A stretch of DNA of 32,101 nucleotides from Actinomycetes bacterium (GTDB lineage Bacteria; Actinomycetota; Acidimicrobiia; Acidimicrobiales; JAKAVM01), in contig JAKAVM010000106.1 in NCBI GenBank assembly GCA_021827485.1, positions 109,277 through 141,377 on the forward strand. Reading direction: 5' to 3'. Of the stretch, positions 1 through 7,048 are shown piece after piece. Below the pieces are notes generated by a model. That model made no database searches. It saw only the letters and a program-made list of their open reading frames with translations, and was not told the origin of the DNA. Position 1 is the first letter of the stretch. Every line of letters begins with the position of its first letter. A program made the translations under genes and the position numbers.

Positions 1-845
1 GTACTATATTTCCACTTTTTGTAGAAGCAGTTACATCCAAACAGGTGACAGTGGGCAGCCCCTATTTCAATGAGATGACCATGCCGATAATAGTCACGTT
101 ACTTATTCTAATGGGGATAGCGCCGGTTTTACCCTGGAGGACTGCAACTACCGAGCTGGCAATGTCGCGACTAACTATTCCACTTTCGAGCGGTACAGTT
201 ATTCTCCTAGTCTGTGTTGGATTTGGAGTGCGAGGTCTGGGGCCATTAATCGTTTACTTTCTCGCTGGCTTTGGGGCAACATCGGCAATTCGGCAGCTAC
301 TTATTGAGATTAGGCGCAGGGGTATTACAGGCCTGCTTGGACGCAGCGGCGGGGGCATGATTGTGCATCTTGGCGTACTTGTTGTTGCTTGTGCAATGGC
401 ATCAAGCTTATCATTTGGGCATCGAGCCGAATTTGCAATGAGACCTAATGAGTCCGTTTCATACTTCGGACATAGAATCGAGTACATGGGTGTCCAAGAC
501 GTGAAATATCCTAATCGTGCAGCGATAGAAGCTAAGATTTTGGTTGATAATTCGAGGATCCTCAAGCCAGCGCTATCGCAGTACCAAGGAGGAGGTCCAA
601 GCGTTGGGACTCCTGCCGTCGATTCATCGGTTACAAATGATCTTTATTTGACAATTGATATGACCCCGGCCAACGCGAATGGTGTGGCCGAGATTGGGGT
701 CGTGGTTCAGAGTATGGTTGAATGGATTTGGATCGGTGGAGCTATTGTGGCCTTAGGCACTCTGATGGCGCTCTTGGATCCAACCGCGTTGAGTTCTAAG
801 AGAAAGCTAGCGTTATCTATTGGCAGGAGCGAAGATGAGCGTTAG
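1..845 (+). CDS. ccmF: Cytochrome c maturation protein CcmF, 3' part
   Basis: The frame is open to the left edge, so this is the C-terminal part (about 280 residues) of a longer gene. CcmF is the membrane haem lyase partner of CcmH in system I cytochrome c maturation and attaches haem to apocytochromes outside the membrane. Visible family features are the segment around VGSPYFN near the start, several hydrophobic helices, a long extracytoplasmic stretch (roughly residues 150-235 of the visible part) and the closing helix WIWIGGAIVALG, typical of the CcmF C-terminus. A GTG at 45 is not the true start, because homologous sequence continues upstream of it. The stop overlaps the ccmG start, which indicates translational coupling. 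The family assignment is firm; the N-terminal half is outside the window. Confidence 0.88.
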   Translation, partial: TIFPLFVEAVTSKQVTVGSPYFNEMTMPIIVTLLILMGIAPVLPWRTATTELAMSRLTIPLSSGTVILLVCVGFGVRGLGPLIVYFLAGFGATSAIRQLLIEIRRRGITGLLGRSGGGMIVHLGVLVVACAMASSLSFGHRAEFAMRPNESVSYFGHRIEYMGVQDVKYPNRAAIEAKILVDNSRILKPALSQYQGGGPSVGTPAVDSSVTNDLYLTIDMTPANANGVAEIGVVVQSMVEWIWIGGAIVALGTLMALLDPTALSSKRKLALSIGRSEDER

Positions 846-1386
846 AAAGAAACTGATAATTATTGGCGCTGTAGTTGTGGCAGCTGTGATCGCATCGGTT
901 GCCATCGGGGCGAGTCTACCCCAGGCAACTGATTATCAAGCCTACTCTCCATTGGTCGGCAAAGTTGCCCCTTCGATCGAAGGAAAGTCCCTTGTTTCAG
1001 GCGCAAATGTGTCGCTATCTAAGTTTCGGGGCGAGTATGTTGTGGTTAATTTTTTTGCGTCGTGGTGTACTCCATGTGAGCAAGAGGCTCCATATCTAGA
1101 GGAGTTCTACTACCAAGAGTCGCGGGCCGCAATTGCAACGTTGATCGGCGTAGAGTTTGAAGACGTCAATTCAACCGCGGCTAACTTTCTGCGCCAGACG
1201 GGTGCTACCTATCCTGCCATTTCTGATCCAGGCGAAAAGATTGCAATACGATATGGCGTAACCGGCCCCCCCGCCACTTTTATCATTTCTCCTACCGGAA
1301 GAGTTGTTGCACATATAAACGGACCAGTTACAAATACGGGACTTGAAAAAGTGATCAATAGACTAAGACGAGAGCGAATGTCTTAG
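835..1386 (+). CDS. ccmG: Thiol:disulfide interchange protein CcmG/DsbE (thioredoxin fold)
   Basis: A 183-residue membrane-anchored thioredoxin-like reductant for apocytochrome c cysteines or for CcmH. One N-terminal helix (about residues 7-27) anchors it, and the thioredoxin domain follows. The active site is WCTPC (C78, C81), in the context FFASWCTPCEQEAP, with the cis-Pro segment GPPATF later. I chose ATG 835 over the in-frame TTG 820 because GGAG at 826-829 is well spaced for it and it overlaps the ccmF stop by 11 bases. It lies between ccmF and ccmH, as expected for a ccm operon. Confidence 0.9.
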   Translation: MSVRKKLIIIGAVVVAAVIASVAIGASLPQATDYQAYSPLVGKVAPSIEGKSLVSGANVSLSKFRGEYVVVNFFASWCTPCEQEAPYLEEFYYQESRAAIATLIGVEFEDVNSTAANFLRQTGATYPAISDPGEKIAIRYGVTGPPATFIISPTGRVVAHINGPVTNTGLEKVINRLRRERMS

Positions 1387-1397
1387 TTGCTAAATCT

Positions 1398-1814
1398 ATG
1401 AAGAAAAGACACATTTACGTAATCTGGATACTGTTGGCGGTTGCTATCGCAGCAAGTCTTTACGTTGGAGCTAGTGGAGGAAGCTCTGGCACTTCGGTAG
1501 CTCAGAGAGTATCTCAAATTGCTTCTCAAGTACGTTGTCCGGTATGTGATGGACTCTCTGTAGAGGCATCTTCGGCTCCTATTGCCAAGGATCTCAAGAA
1601 CACAATTACCAAGGATGTAATTGGTGGCATGACCTTGGATCAAGTAGAGCATAGTCTTGTGGAACGCTACGGGTCATCAATACTTCTCAGACCGCAGAGA
1701 AGTGGTATTACTTTATTTGTGTGGTTAGTACCCGTGATTGTGATTTTGGCCGGGTTAGGAGTGCTGATCCGGTTTTACTACCTCAGGTCCAGGCGCAAGA
1801 GTTGGGTAAAATAG
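1398..1814 (+). CDS. ccmH: Cytochrome c biogenesis protein CcmH (CcmH/CycL N-terminal type)
   Basis: A 138-residue protein with an N-terminal signal/anchor helix (about 5-24), the extracytoplasmic motif RCPVCDGLSV carrying C47 and C50, and a C-terminal helix (about 108-128) followed by basic residues. The CxxC motif matches the LRCxxCQ-type motif of CcmH, the thiol oxidoreductase that handles apocytochrome cysteines with CcmG and CcmF. It starts 11 bases after ccmG, and its stop shares one base with the next start (TAGTG). Length and topology fit the short CcmH form. Confidence 0.9.
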   Translation: MKKRHIYVIWILLAVAIAASLYVGASGGSSGTSVAQRVSQIASQVRCPVCDGLSVEASSAPIAKDLKNTITKDVIGGMTLDQVEHSLVERYGSSILLRPQRSGITLFVWLVPVIVILAGLGVLIRFYYLRSRRKSWVK

Positions 1815-2749
1815 TGGACTTTGCCGAGCCGGGCTCCAATAAGCACGAGGAAGTATACCTTTCTCTCCGTGATCTGGAACAGGAGTTGGACGCAGGGGAG
1901 ATATCCAAAGACGACTTTGAGTTACTCAAGGCCAAGTATGAAAAGATGCTTTGTCAAAACGAAACGGAGGAGCACGAGTCAGGTATGTCTGAAGTTCTCA
2001 GTGAGTCACTTGGCAACTCCCGTTCGACTAAGCCAAGGGGTCGGCGACTCAAGTTTTGGCCCATCACACCTTCGACTAAGCCAAAGGGTCGGCGACTCAA
2101 GTTTTGGCCCATCACACCTTCGACTAAGCCAAAGGGTCGGCGACTCAAGGCTTGGGGCGTCACATTGGTACTGGTTGGCCTAGCGCTAGGCAGTTTTCTA
2201 GTGGTTGAGGCAAACCTTTCAGGTAGGCTTCCCGGACAGTCTGCGAGCGGGTCACTGGATCTGTCATCTAAACAGAAGTTGCAACGAGCCCTTTCGCAGG
2301 CCCAGACTTTGGAGATAAGTGGCAAGTTTAGTCAAGCACTGAATCTCTATAACCAGATACTTGCTAAGTATCCTAGCCAGCCAGAAGCCCTTGCATATAG
2401 CGGCTGGATTATCGAACTTGCATCAAGAAATATTACGGCCAGCCAGGCAAAGACAGGCACCGCCAAATCAAGCAACCAGATCTCCAAAAAGTCAAGTGTG
2501 CTTATTACCCAGGCCAGAAATAGGGAGGCAGCCGCTGTTGACTTCGCTCCAACATATCCGGATGCAAGATACTTCTTGGGAGCGATACTTTACCAAGATT
2601 ACGGTGAATTATCCCAGGCCATAGCGCAGTTCAATGAATTCTTGAAATACAACACGTCAAAAAGGTTCCTTAGGGTTGTAGCACCCGTGCTCGAAAGCGC
2701 ATATAAGCAAGATCACCTACCGGTTCCTAATCAAATTAATCATATCTAG
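1814..2749 (+). CDS. CcmI-like TPR membrane protein of the ccm operon
   Basis: A 311-residue protein starting at GTG 1814, which overlaps the ccmH stop by one base. The same frame is open further upstream inside ccmH, but coupling and homology favour 1814. The N-terminus resembles the LRDLE..L..GEIS..DFE.LK..YE module found in CcmI/CycH-like proteins. Residues about 71-118 are three copies of a basic 16-residue repeat, followed by one membrane helix (about 118-136) and a TPR-like region (about 155-300, with ALNLYNQILAKYP and ARYFLGAILYQDYG). CcmI proteins chaperone apocytochrome c to the haem lyase. The assignment rests on position, topology and TPRs. The repeats just before the helix are unusual. 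Confidence 0.72.
   Translation: MDFAEPGSNKHEEVYLSLRDLEQELDAGEISKDDFELLKAKYEKMLCQNETEEHESGMSEVLSESLGNSRSTKPRGRRLKFWPITPSTKPKGRRLKFWPITPSTKPKGRRLKAWGVTLVLVGLALGSFLVVEANLSGRLPGQSASGSLDLSSKQKLQRALSQAQTLEISGKFSQALNLYNQILAKYPSQPEALAYSGWIIELASRNITASQAKTGTAKSSNQISKKSSVLITQARNREAAAVDFAPTYPDARYFLGAILYQDYGELSQAIAQFNEFLKYNTSKRFLRVVAPVLESAYKQDHLPVPNQINHI
2024..2167 (+). repeat. 48-bp coding tandem repeat, three copies
   Basis: Copies lie at 2024-2071, 2072-2119 and 2120-2167 inside the ccmI-like gene. The first two differ by about one base; the third diverges in its last third. Each encodes 16 residues of the form STKPKGRRLKFWPITP, a strongly basic stretch just before the membrane helix. The near-identity at DNA level suggests recent duplication and likely copy-number variation between strains. 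Confidence 0.93.
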
Positions 2750-2847
2750 GCTTGGTAACATGTATGAAATAATCGTGAAACGCGTTGTAAGGCTTAAATT
2801 GAAGTAGCTACCCACTGTATTGAAACTTCGTATATTACTCGCGGAGC

Positions 2848-2876
2848 TTGATGTGAGCGATAGATCGGCGTATACT
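2848..2876 (+). promoter_or_regulatory. Sigma70-like promoter for a leaderless gene
   Basis: TTGATG at 2848-2853 and TATACT at 2871-2876 are separated by exactly 17 bases. A start site about 7 bases after the -10 box falls on the ATG at 2883, so the mRNA would begin with its start codon. This is the best-formed promoter I see in the window. Confidence 0.6.
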
Positions 2877-2882
2877 GATGGC

Positions 2883-3092
2883 ATGGCTTCAGCTAGTGGC
2901 ACTACGAAGATTGCTAGATCCGATAGCGGGAAAGGGCTGCGGATCCAAGATGCTGGTGATGCAGAGCCCGCCGTTGTTTGGGGGTCGTTAGGCCTTGTGC
3001 CTCCTGACTCAACCGTTTCCAGTACCAAAATAAGTGAGCAGCGAGTCGAACAGCACCAGGTGCCTACCGGATCCAATAGTTCTGAAGACTAG
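2883..3092 (+). CDS. Small hypothetical protein (69 aa), leaderless
   Basis: I do not recognise this protein. It is short, hydrophilic and rich in Ser, Thr, Gly and Asp/Glu, with no membrane segment. The frame is also open upstream to 2820, but ATG 2883 sits 6 bases after a TATACT box that has a well-spaced -35, which supports a leaderless start. It ends 29 bases before the next gene, whose own ribosome site lies in the gap, so the two could be cotranscribed. Most of the case for this gene is the promoter. Confidence 0.4.
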   Translation: MASASGTTKIARSDSGKGLRIQDAGDAEPAVVWGSLGLVPPDSTVSSTKISEQRVEQHQVPTGSNSSED

Positions 3093-3121
3093 TTACAGCA
3101 ATTACCTTAGCTGGAGAGGCA

Positions 3122-3733
3122 ATGGTTCCAACAAATCGTTCGGCGATCATCGCGTTCCTGATTTTTGTCGCCCCAGGCATCCCGTGGGCTGAGCGAGTCC
3201 AACAGCGTCAGAGTTGGCGGTCTAATGACTCAACATTTCGCGAAATTGGTCGCGGTGTCCTATGGAGTATCTTATGTAGCCTTCCGGCTACGCTCGTTAC
3301 TGCAGCCTTGCTTTATGAATTTGATCGAAATGGATATCGCGATCTGCGGCAATGGTTCTTGAGCGGGCGACCACCGAACATCGCCACACTATTTGTTGCA
3401 ACTGTGTGCGGTTTTGTCGAATTGCTAATAGCGATTGGGATTCTCCGGCTGTACTGGAAATTTCTTGCCAATCTTCTCTATGGGCCACTTGAGTCATCAC
3501 GAGCATCTGCCTGGCAACAATTCCTCGCTAAAACATCGCCTGACGACGTTGTATCTGCTCAAGTTATTGTGACTGATGGGTCCAGTTGGATCGGTCAAGT
3601 CCAAGCGTATTCGACTGATAATGCCTGGGAGGATCGCGAGATCGTCCTTTCCAATGCAGCCCGTGCAGACCTTGATCCATCTGGGGGTAAAGGGCCTATC
3701 CGTCCTGGCCACCTGGTAATCCCCTCTGTTTGA
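3122..3733 (+). CDS. DUF6338-like membrane protein, 3' end cut by an IS relic
   Basis: A 203-residue protein with ATG 3122 preceded by GGAG at 3113-3116. The N-terminus is a helix with a Pro-Gly turn (FLIFVAPGIPWAERV), followed by two more helices (about 48-66 and 90-112) and a soluble C-terminal part containing a beta-rich segment (VIVTDGSSWIGQVQAYS). Layout and N-terminal motif resemble DUF6338 proteins, of unknown function; this is a weak family call. The stop codon TGA (3731-3733) lies inside the terminal bases of the IS200/IS605 relic that follows. The natural C-terminus was therefore probably lost or altered. Confidence 0.6.
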   Translation: MVPTNRSAIIAFLIFVAPGIPWAERVQQRQSWRSNDSTFREIGRGVLWSILCSLPATLVTAALLYEFDRNGYRDLRQWFLSGRPPNIATLFVATVCGFVELLIAIGILRLYWKFLANLLYGPLESSRASAWQQFLAKTSPDDVVSAQVIVTDGSSWIGQVQAYSTDNAWEDREIVLSNAARADLDPSGGKGPIRPGHLVIPSV

Positions 3734-3945
3734 CCTCCTCCCAACGACTAAAGTCGTGGGATTCCCTCGGTGGCGACAACTTACGCTGCCTCCACTTGAA
3801 GAAGTTCTCGCTGCCACTTTAGGTGGACTTAGACGAGCAACATCGGTTGTTTCTCCGATGCCATGCCCCAGGCCCTGGGGTATGCGCGGAGCCAAAGCTC
3901 CGGGCGGTACTGCTAATTGTTGGTGGCTTGGTTCTCGCCACCAGT
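3731..3945 (-). ncRNA. Putative omega-RNA (reRNA) of the relic element
   Basis: In IS605 elements the right end encodes the TnpB guide RNA, whose 3' tail is the flanking DNA. Here the minus strand carries a chain of strong hairpins: 3943-3921 (GGTGGC/GCCACC), 3902-3887 (CGGAGC/GCTCCG), 3880-3866 (CCCCAGG/CCTGGGG), 3860-3841 (CATCGG/CCGATG) and 3757-3744, ending in GGGAGGAGGTCAA. The guide would begin at about 3729 and read leftwards into the end of the DUF6338-like gene. The RNA's 5' end is a guess. No TnpB is encoded here, so any function would need one in trans. Confidence 0.5.
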
Positions 3946-4034
3946 TAGAATCAACTATACAACTGGGGTACGACATCGTCAAGCGATCCTTGACCCACGA
4001 CTAAAGTCGTCGGCTTGCGGCTCGATTTCGGTCA
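3731..4034 (-). mobile_element. tnpB-less IS200/IS605 relic (PATE/MITE-like)
   Basis: Read on the minus strand, the left end (4034 to 3965) matches 31339-31408, the start of the tnpB-bearing element, at 63 of 70 positions by my count. It contains the same hairpin ACGACT-tt-AGTCGT (3997-4010). The right end holds a second copy of that hairpin (3744-3757) followed by the GGGAGGAGGTCAA ending typical of IS605-family right ends. No transposase or TnpB frame lies between. About 300 bp long, this is a deletion derivative that could be moved or used in trans. Exact ends are uncertain by a few bases. Confidence 0.82.
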
Positions 4035-4217
4035 ATAGTTGCCATGCATGTCGCCCACTCCGAGCAGCTAACCTTTCAAAAAGGATGATTGAGGAGCAGT
4101 CGAGCGCCAAACAAAAAGGGCAGTATCCACCACATTGGTGTTGCGGCGATTTAGGGTTTCTATCGGGTAGAGTAGTAGGAAAAAGTAAATAGTAAAATTA
4201 GATTGAGGACTGCCTAA
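4035..4217. other. Gap between IS relic and methyltransferase
   Basis: The plus-strand frame of the truncated DUF6338-like gene is open from beyond the relic to a TAG at 4190-4192 (about 50 codons). This may be the displaced original C-terminus, but I recognise no family in it. I see no RNA gene or terminator in the rest. Confidence 0.3.
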
Positions 4218-5264
4218 ATGATCTCTGCCCATTCAATAGCTGACCGGATTACCCATCGCCACCGTCGCCCGAGTCAAAGAAGATCTCACCATGATCTGGA
4301 CAAGAGAGGTCCAATCCGAACTCCTGGCAGAGGAGCGAGTTCTACTCCACACTTTGGGTTAGACGATGATATCGAACGAGTTGTAATCATTCCATCTAGG
4401 CCAAAATTGTATTGGCCGATAGCACCTCCTTCAAACTACTTAGGTCAACTTGAGGATTCTTTTCAGTTGCAGTTGGTTCAAGAGCGATCATCGCTAACGA
4501 TGGAAGACTGTATTTTTACTCAGAGCATAAACAGTGAAGCTGGAAAAACAATTGATGGTCTGTGGGATATCCGTGGTCGAGAGGAACCATATTTAGGTGT
4601 ATCCAATTTCCAATCGCGAAGAGTTCTAGAACTTGGGCCCCAAAGTGGTTATCTAACATCATATATGGCTTCCCAAGGTGCTCAAGTAGTCGGGTTTGAT
4701 ATTGGCTATGACCTAACTCCCGATGTAATCGTTGCTAAACCTGAAGAGAGCGTGTCGTGCGCCAATGAACTACTAAGAGCACAAGGAGCGGTCCAAAATT
4801 CTTGGTGGTATCACAAGAGGATCGGATGCTTTGATGCAAAAATGGTTTACGGCGATATTTATCATCTGCCAGCCGATTTGGGAATGTTTGATATTTCTAT
4901 TTTCCCGAACTATCTGTCCTTCCTTCGCGATCCATGGGAAGCAATGTCGCAAGCTGCATCAATTACTCGAAAGCGAATAGTTGTAACCGAAGTTTATTCC
5001 AAGGAAAGTTGTTCGTTTGCGCGTGACTCACTTGAGCATGTCTCGTTATGGGCACCGGGGTCGAGACAAGTTTCGAATCTATGGTGGGCAATGTCTCCTG
5101 GCTCGGTAGTTGATTCATTGAGACAGTTAGGCTTTACCCGCACTAGAGTTACATTGCACAACCAATTGCAGAAAATCACCCAGGATAGTAGTGATGGCTC
5201 AGTTTCATTTTACTCAGAAACACCTATGTTCACTGTAGTCGCAGACCGAGAGTGGTCGATTTAA
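4218..5264 (+). CDS. Class I SAM-dependent methyltransferase
   Basis: A 348-residue protein with ATG 4218 and GAGGA at 4205-4209. The methyltransferase core starts near residue 115 (GLWDIRGREEPYLG), with motif I VLELGPQSGYLT (about 135-146), a GFDIGYD acidic loop, and the later strand FDISIFPNYLSFLRDP, where the catalytic loop usually lies. The substrate cannot be inferred. The first ~95 residues are basic, His/Arg-rich and look unlike the family, so translation might start internally, for example at Met 94 in front of EDCIFTQ. It appears monocistronic, preceded by the IS relic and followed by a decayed toxin-antitoxin locus. Confidence 0.75.
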   Translation: MISAHSIADRITHRHRRPSQRRSHHDLDKRGPIRTPGRGASSTPHFGLDDDIERVVIIPSRPKLYWPIAPPSNYLGQLEDSFQLQLVQERSSLTMEDCIFTQSINSEAGKTIDGLWDIRGREEPYLGVSNFQSRRVLELGPQSGYLTSYMASQGAQVVGFDIGYDLTPDVIVAKPEESVSCANELLRAQGAVQNSWWYHKRIGCFDAKMVYGDIYHLPADLGMFDISIFPNYLSFLRDPWEAMSQAASITRKRIVVTEVYSKESCSFARDSLEHVSLWAPGSRQVSNLWWAMSPGSVVDSLRQLGFTRTRVTLHNQLQKITQDSSDGSVSFYSETPMFTVVADREWSI

Positions 5265-5362
5265 CCAAGATCGCAACACTCAAGAAGTAACTAGCTGTTT
5301 CAACTTATCTCCAGGCAGAATTGGCCCTGGTAACCCTCCTATTGTAGTAGTATAGTTGGAAT
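5265..5362. other. Non-coding gap before the decayed TA locus
   Basis: No gene is seen. A short imperfect inverted repeat (CCAGG near 5311, CCTGG near 5326) could be a weak terminator for the methyltransferase, but it lacks a T tract. Confidence 0.25.
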
Positions 5363-5566
5363 ATGCCTCGTGGAAACCCGTCACTAAATTGGCGATAACA
5401 GTTGATGCTGACCCAAGCAGCCCGACGTGCGTTACTTATCAAAGACGGGTTGCGCGCTGTTGCAGCGTGGGAGAAGCAGCACGGAGCATTTACCGAAGCC
5501 GAACCTGAAGCTTCTCGCCGTCGCGTAGCCGACGAAGTTGATCGGATGTTTTCGACGCGCACCTAG
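5363..5566 (+). pseudogene. Antitoxin remnant of a VapBC-type locus
   Basis: From ATG 5405 a 53-residue frame reads MLTQAARRALL, then AVAAWEKQHGAFTEAE, then a basic helix. The W-E-x-x-H-G-x-x-T-E pattern is the C-terminal signature of many RHH-type antitoxins paired with PIN toxins. The same frame begins upstream at ATG 5363 but meets TAA at 5396-5398 after 11 codons, so the N-terminal DNA-binding half is missing or broken. The frame ends inside the neighbouring toxin remnant, which points to a fusion by deletion. The family call is an inference from pattern recognition. Confidence 0.5.
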
Positions 5567-5673
5567 TCGCTGTTGCCTCGGAAAGTAGGTCGACCATTCT
5601 AACGTCAGATCCGGACGATCTGAGCCAGCTCTCGAATCGACTCCCTAGGCCTGTCGCCATTCGATCTATTTAG
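5542..5673 (+). pseudogene. VapC-type PIN-domain toxin, C-terminal remnant
   Basis: In a different frame from the antitoxin remnant, about 43 residues read SDVFDAHLVAVA, then STILTSDPDDLSQL, up to TAG 5671-5673. DAHL and TSDPDDL are the two conserved C-terminal acidic motifs of many VapC ribonucleases. The N-terminal two thirds, including the first catalytic Asp, are absent: this frame has a TGA at 5539-5541 just upstream. An internal deletion probably joined the end of vapB to the end of vapC. It cannot make an active toxin. Confidence 0.7.
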
Positions 5674-5785
5674 TTTGGTCCTAGATGAGGACTACCGAGT
5701 TAATTATAAACTTGCAATGTTGGTTGAAAAATTAGGGGATTTTTTTCAGAGTAAGGGTTGAAGTTTGAACTAAGCTGTAGTGAAA
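5674..5785. other. AT-rich gap upstream of the GNAT gene
   Basis: No gene is seen. The stretch includes a run of seven T at about 5741-5747. TAAGCT at 5771-5776 lies 9 bases before ATG 5786 and could be a -10 box, but I find no convincing -35. Confidence 0.25.
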
Positions 5786-7003
5786 ATGGGCATACCGGCT
5801 TACTACAGCGACTTGGGGATTTTGGGCACATTTGCTAGCGCGTTTGCCGCGTTTTTAGCAGCAAGAGCGACCAAGAAGACTGCCCAACAGTCCTTTGTCG
5901 AACAACGACAGGCGGCGACCCTTTCCTATCTTCAATCCAACAGAGAAAGAGCAAGAAACCTCAGGTACGCCATAGGTCCACTTCAAGGAGCTATACCGCG
6001 TCTGGACGAGGAGACCGGGAAAGACCTACTTAATCTATTGGAGATTTGGGAGCACCAAGCTGCAGGTCTAAATGACGGGGCGTTTGATCTTGAGACTTTC
6101 AACAAAATGACAGGTGGACTCCTATTGAGAGTCTATCGAGATTACGCATCGTTTATTCGGCATATCCGCAGGGAAGATCCAACAATTTATGATCAGTTGG
6201 AGGTTCTAGTTGATAAACTAATTGTAATGAGATCATCAGGTTTCTTGATCGATCGTAAGGCACTTGCCGGATTGAAGCAGGATGTATTAACCCGAGCCGA
6301 GATAGCTAGGGTTCGAAAGCTAAGGAGTAACGATGAGTACGCGTTTAGTAAGCTTCAGCAGGCGCTCGTGGAGATAGACCTTGATACCGAGAAGAATAGG
6401 ATTACTAGGGTTACTCGTATGAAACTCGGCAGAATTGTTGCTTTAGAAAAAAGCAATGAAGGCGCTGTGGTCAAGCTTTTTGATGAAATTCAGAGAGCGA
6501 CTAAAGGAAAGTATCCGCCGAAGAAGCTTATTGACTCCACATATGGACCTGGTATTGGCGGAATTGAGAAGTGGCTCGATCGCGGATTCGAGAGTACTAG
6601 ATTTGTATACATACTTGGGAGGAATAATCACGTAATAGGACATATAGAAATTCAAGATCTGAGGAGTATCTCTGGAGAAGATTCTAAGAAGTATTGGGAA
6701 AGAGTATTCTCAGAATCAGCGGAATTTAATAATGAGAAGAAAGGGGATAGGCCACTAAGGATTGACGATCTGGCAATTATCAAGAGACTTGGTGTTCATC
6801 CTGATTATACAAGACGACAAATTGGTAGACAGCTTCTCCGACGTGCAATCCATGTCATCGAAGAAGAGTTGATGCAGGTTCCAGCATTGGTAGTTCTGGA
6901 GGAGCTTTCCCCAGCACGGCGTTTATATGAATCTGAAGGTGCGAGGCTTATCGGTGCATTTCGGGAAGAAACGGGCGAGCAAATGCTGTCGTATATTTTC
7001 TAA
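5786..7003 (+). CDS. Membrane-anchored GNAT-family acetyltransferase
   Basis: About 405 residues from ATG 5786; GTG 5780 is an in-frame alternative. The N-terminus has one hydrophobic segment (LGTFASAFAAFLAARA) followed by a long helical region (about 25-220) with many charged residues, resembling proteins with a single anchor and a cytoplasmic helical domain. The last ~150 residues form a GNAT fold. RLGVHPDYTRRQIGRQLLRRA matches motif A, the acetyl-CoA pyrophosphate loop, and VVLEELSPARRLYESEGARLIG matches the closing strand with the usual A..LY...G pattern. The substrate is unknown. The combination of anchor, helical domain and GNAT is uncommon. It appears monocistronic. Confidence 0.7.
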   Translation: MGIPAYYSDLGILGTFASAFAAFLAARATKKTAQQSFVEQRQAATLSYLQSNRERARNLRYAIGPLQGAIPRLDEETGKDLLNLLEIWEHQAAGLNDGAFDLETFNKMTGGLLLRVYRDYASFIRHIRREDPTIYDQLEVLVDKLIVMRSSGFLIDRKALAGLKQDVLTRAEIARVRKLRSNDEYAFSKLQQALVEIDLDTEKNRITRVTRMKLGRIVALEKSNEGAVVKLFDEIQRATKGKYPPKKLIDSTYGPGIGGIEKWLDRGFESTRFVYILGRNNHVIGHIEIQDLRSISGEDSKKYWERVFSESAEFNNEKKGDRPLRIDDLAIIKRLGVHPDYTRRQIGRQLLRRAIHVIEEELMQVPALVVLEELSPARRLYESEGARLIGAFREETGEQMLSYIF

Positions 7004-7035
7004 GTCTTCAAGTCGCACATATACAAGCACGGGGG

Positions 7036-7041
7036 TAGGCT
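7036..7041 (+). promoter_or_regulatory. Candidate -10 box for a leaderless start
   Basis: TAGGCT ends 7 bases before GTG 7049, and no clear Shine-Dalgarno precedes that start. I find no good -35. It belongs to the TAnnnT pattern seen before several genes here. Confidence 0.35.
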
Positions 7042-7048
7042 CTGGTAC

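Noticed and set aside
1954-2325. Minus-strand frame with repeats in the ccmI-like gene
   Set aside because: The repeats are the complement of the coding 48-bp repeats; no ribosome site or family features.
2760-2807. A 15-codon leaderless frame (MYEIIVKRVV..) with TAGGCT 7 bases upstream
   Set aside because: It is too short, has no family, and lacks a -35 box; the spacing could be chance.
3917-4192. Independent 91-codon gene spanning the relic's left end
   Set aside because: Its first third is IS end sequence; it is more likely chance readthrough plus the displaced end of the truncated gene.
5305-5562. Minus-strand open frame of 85 codons
   Set aside because: It overlaps the antitoxin remnant, which has recognisable motifs on the plus strand; the minus frame has none.
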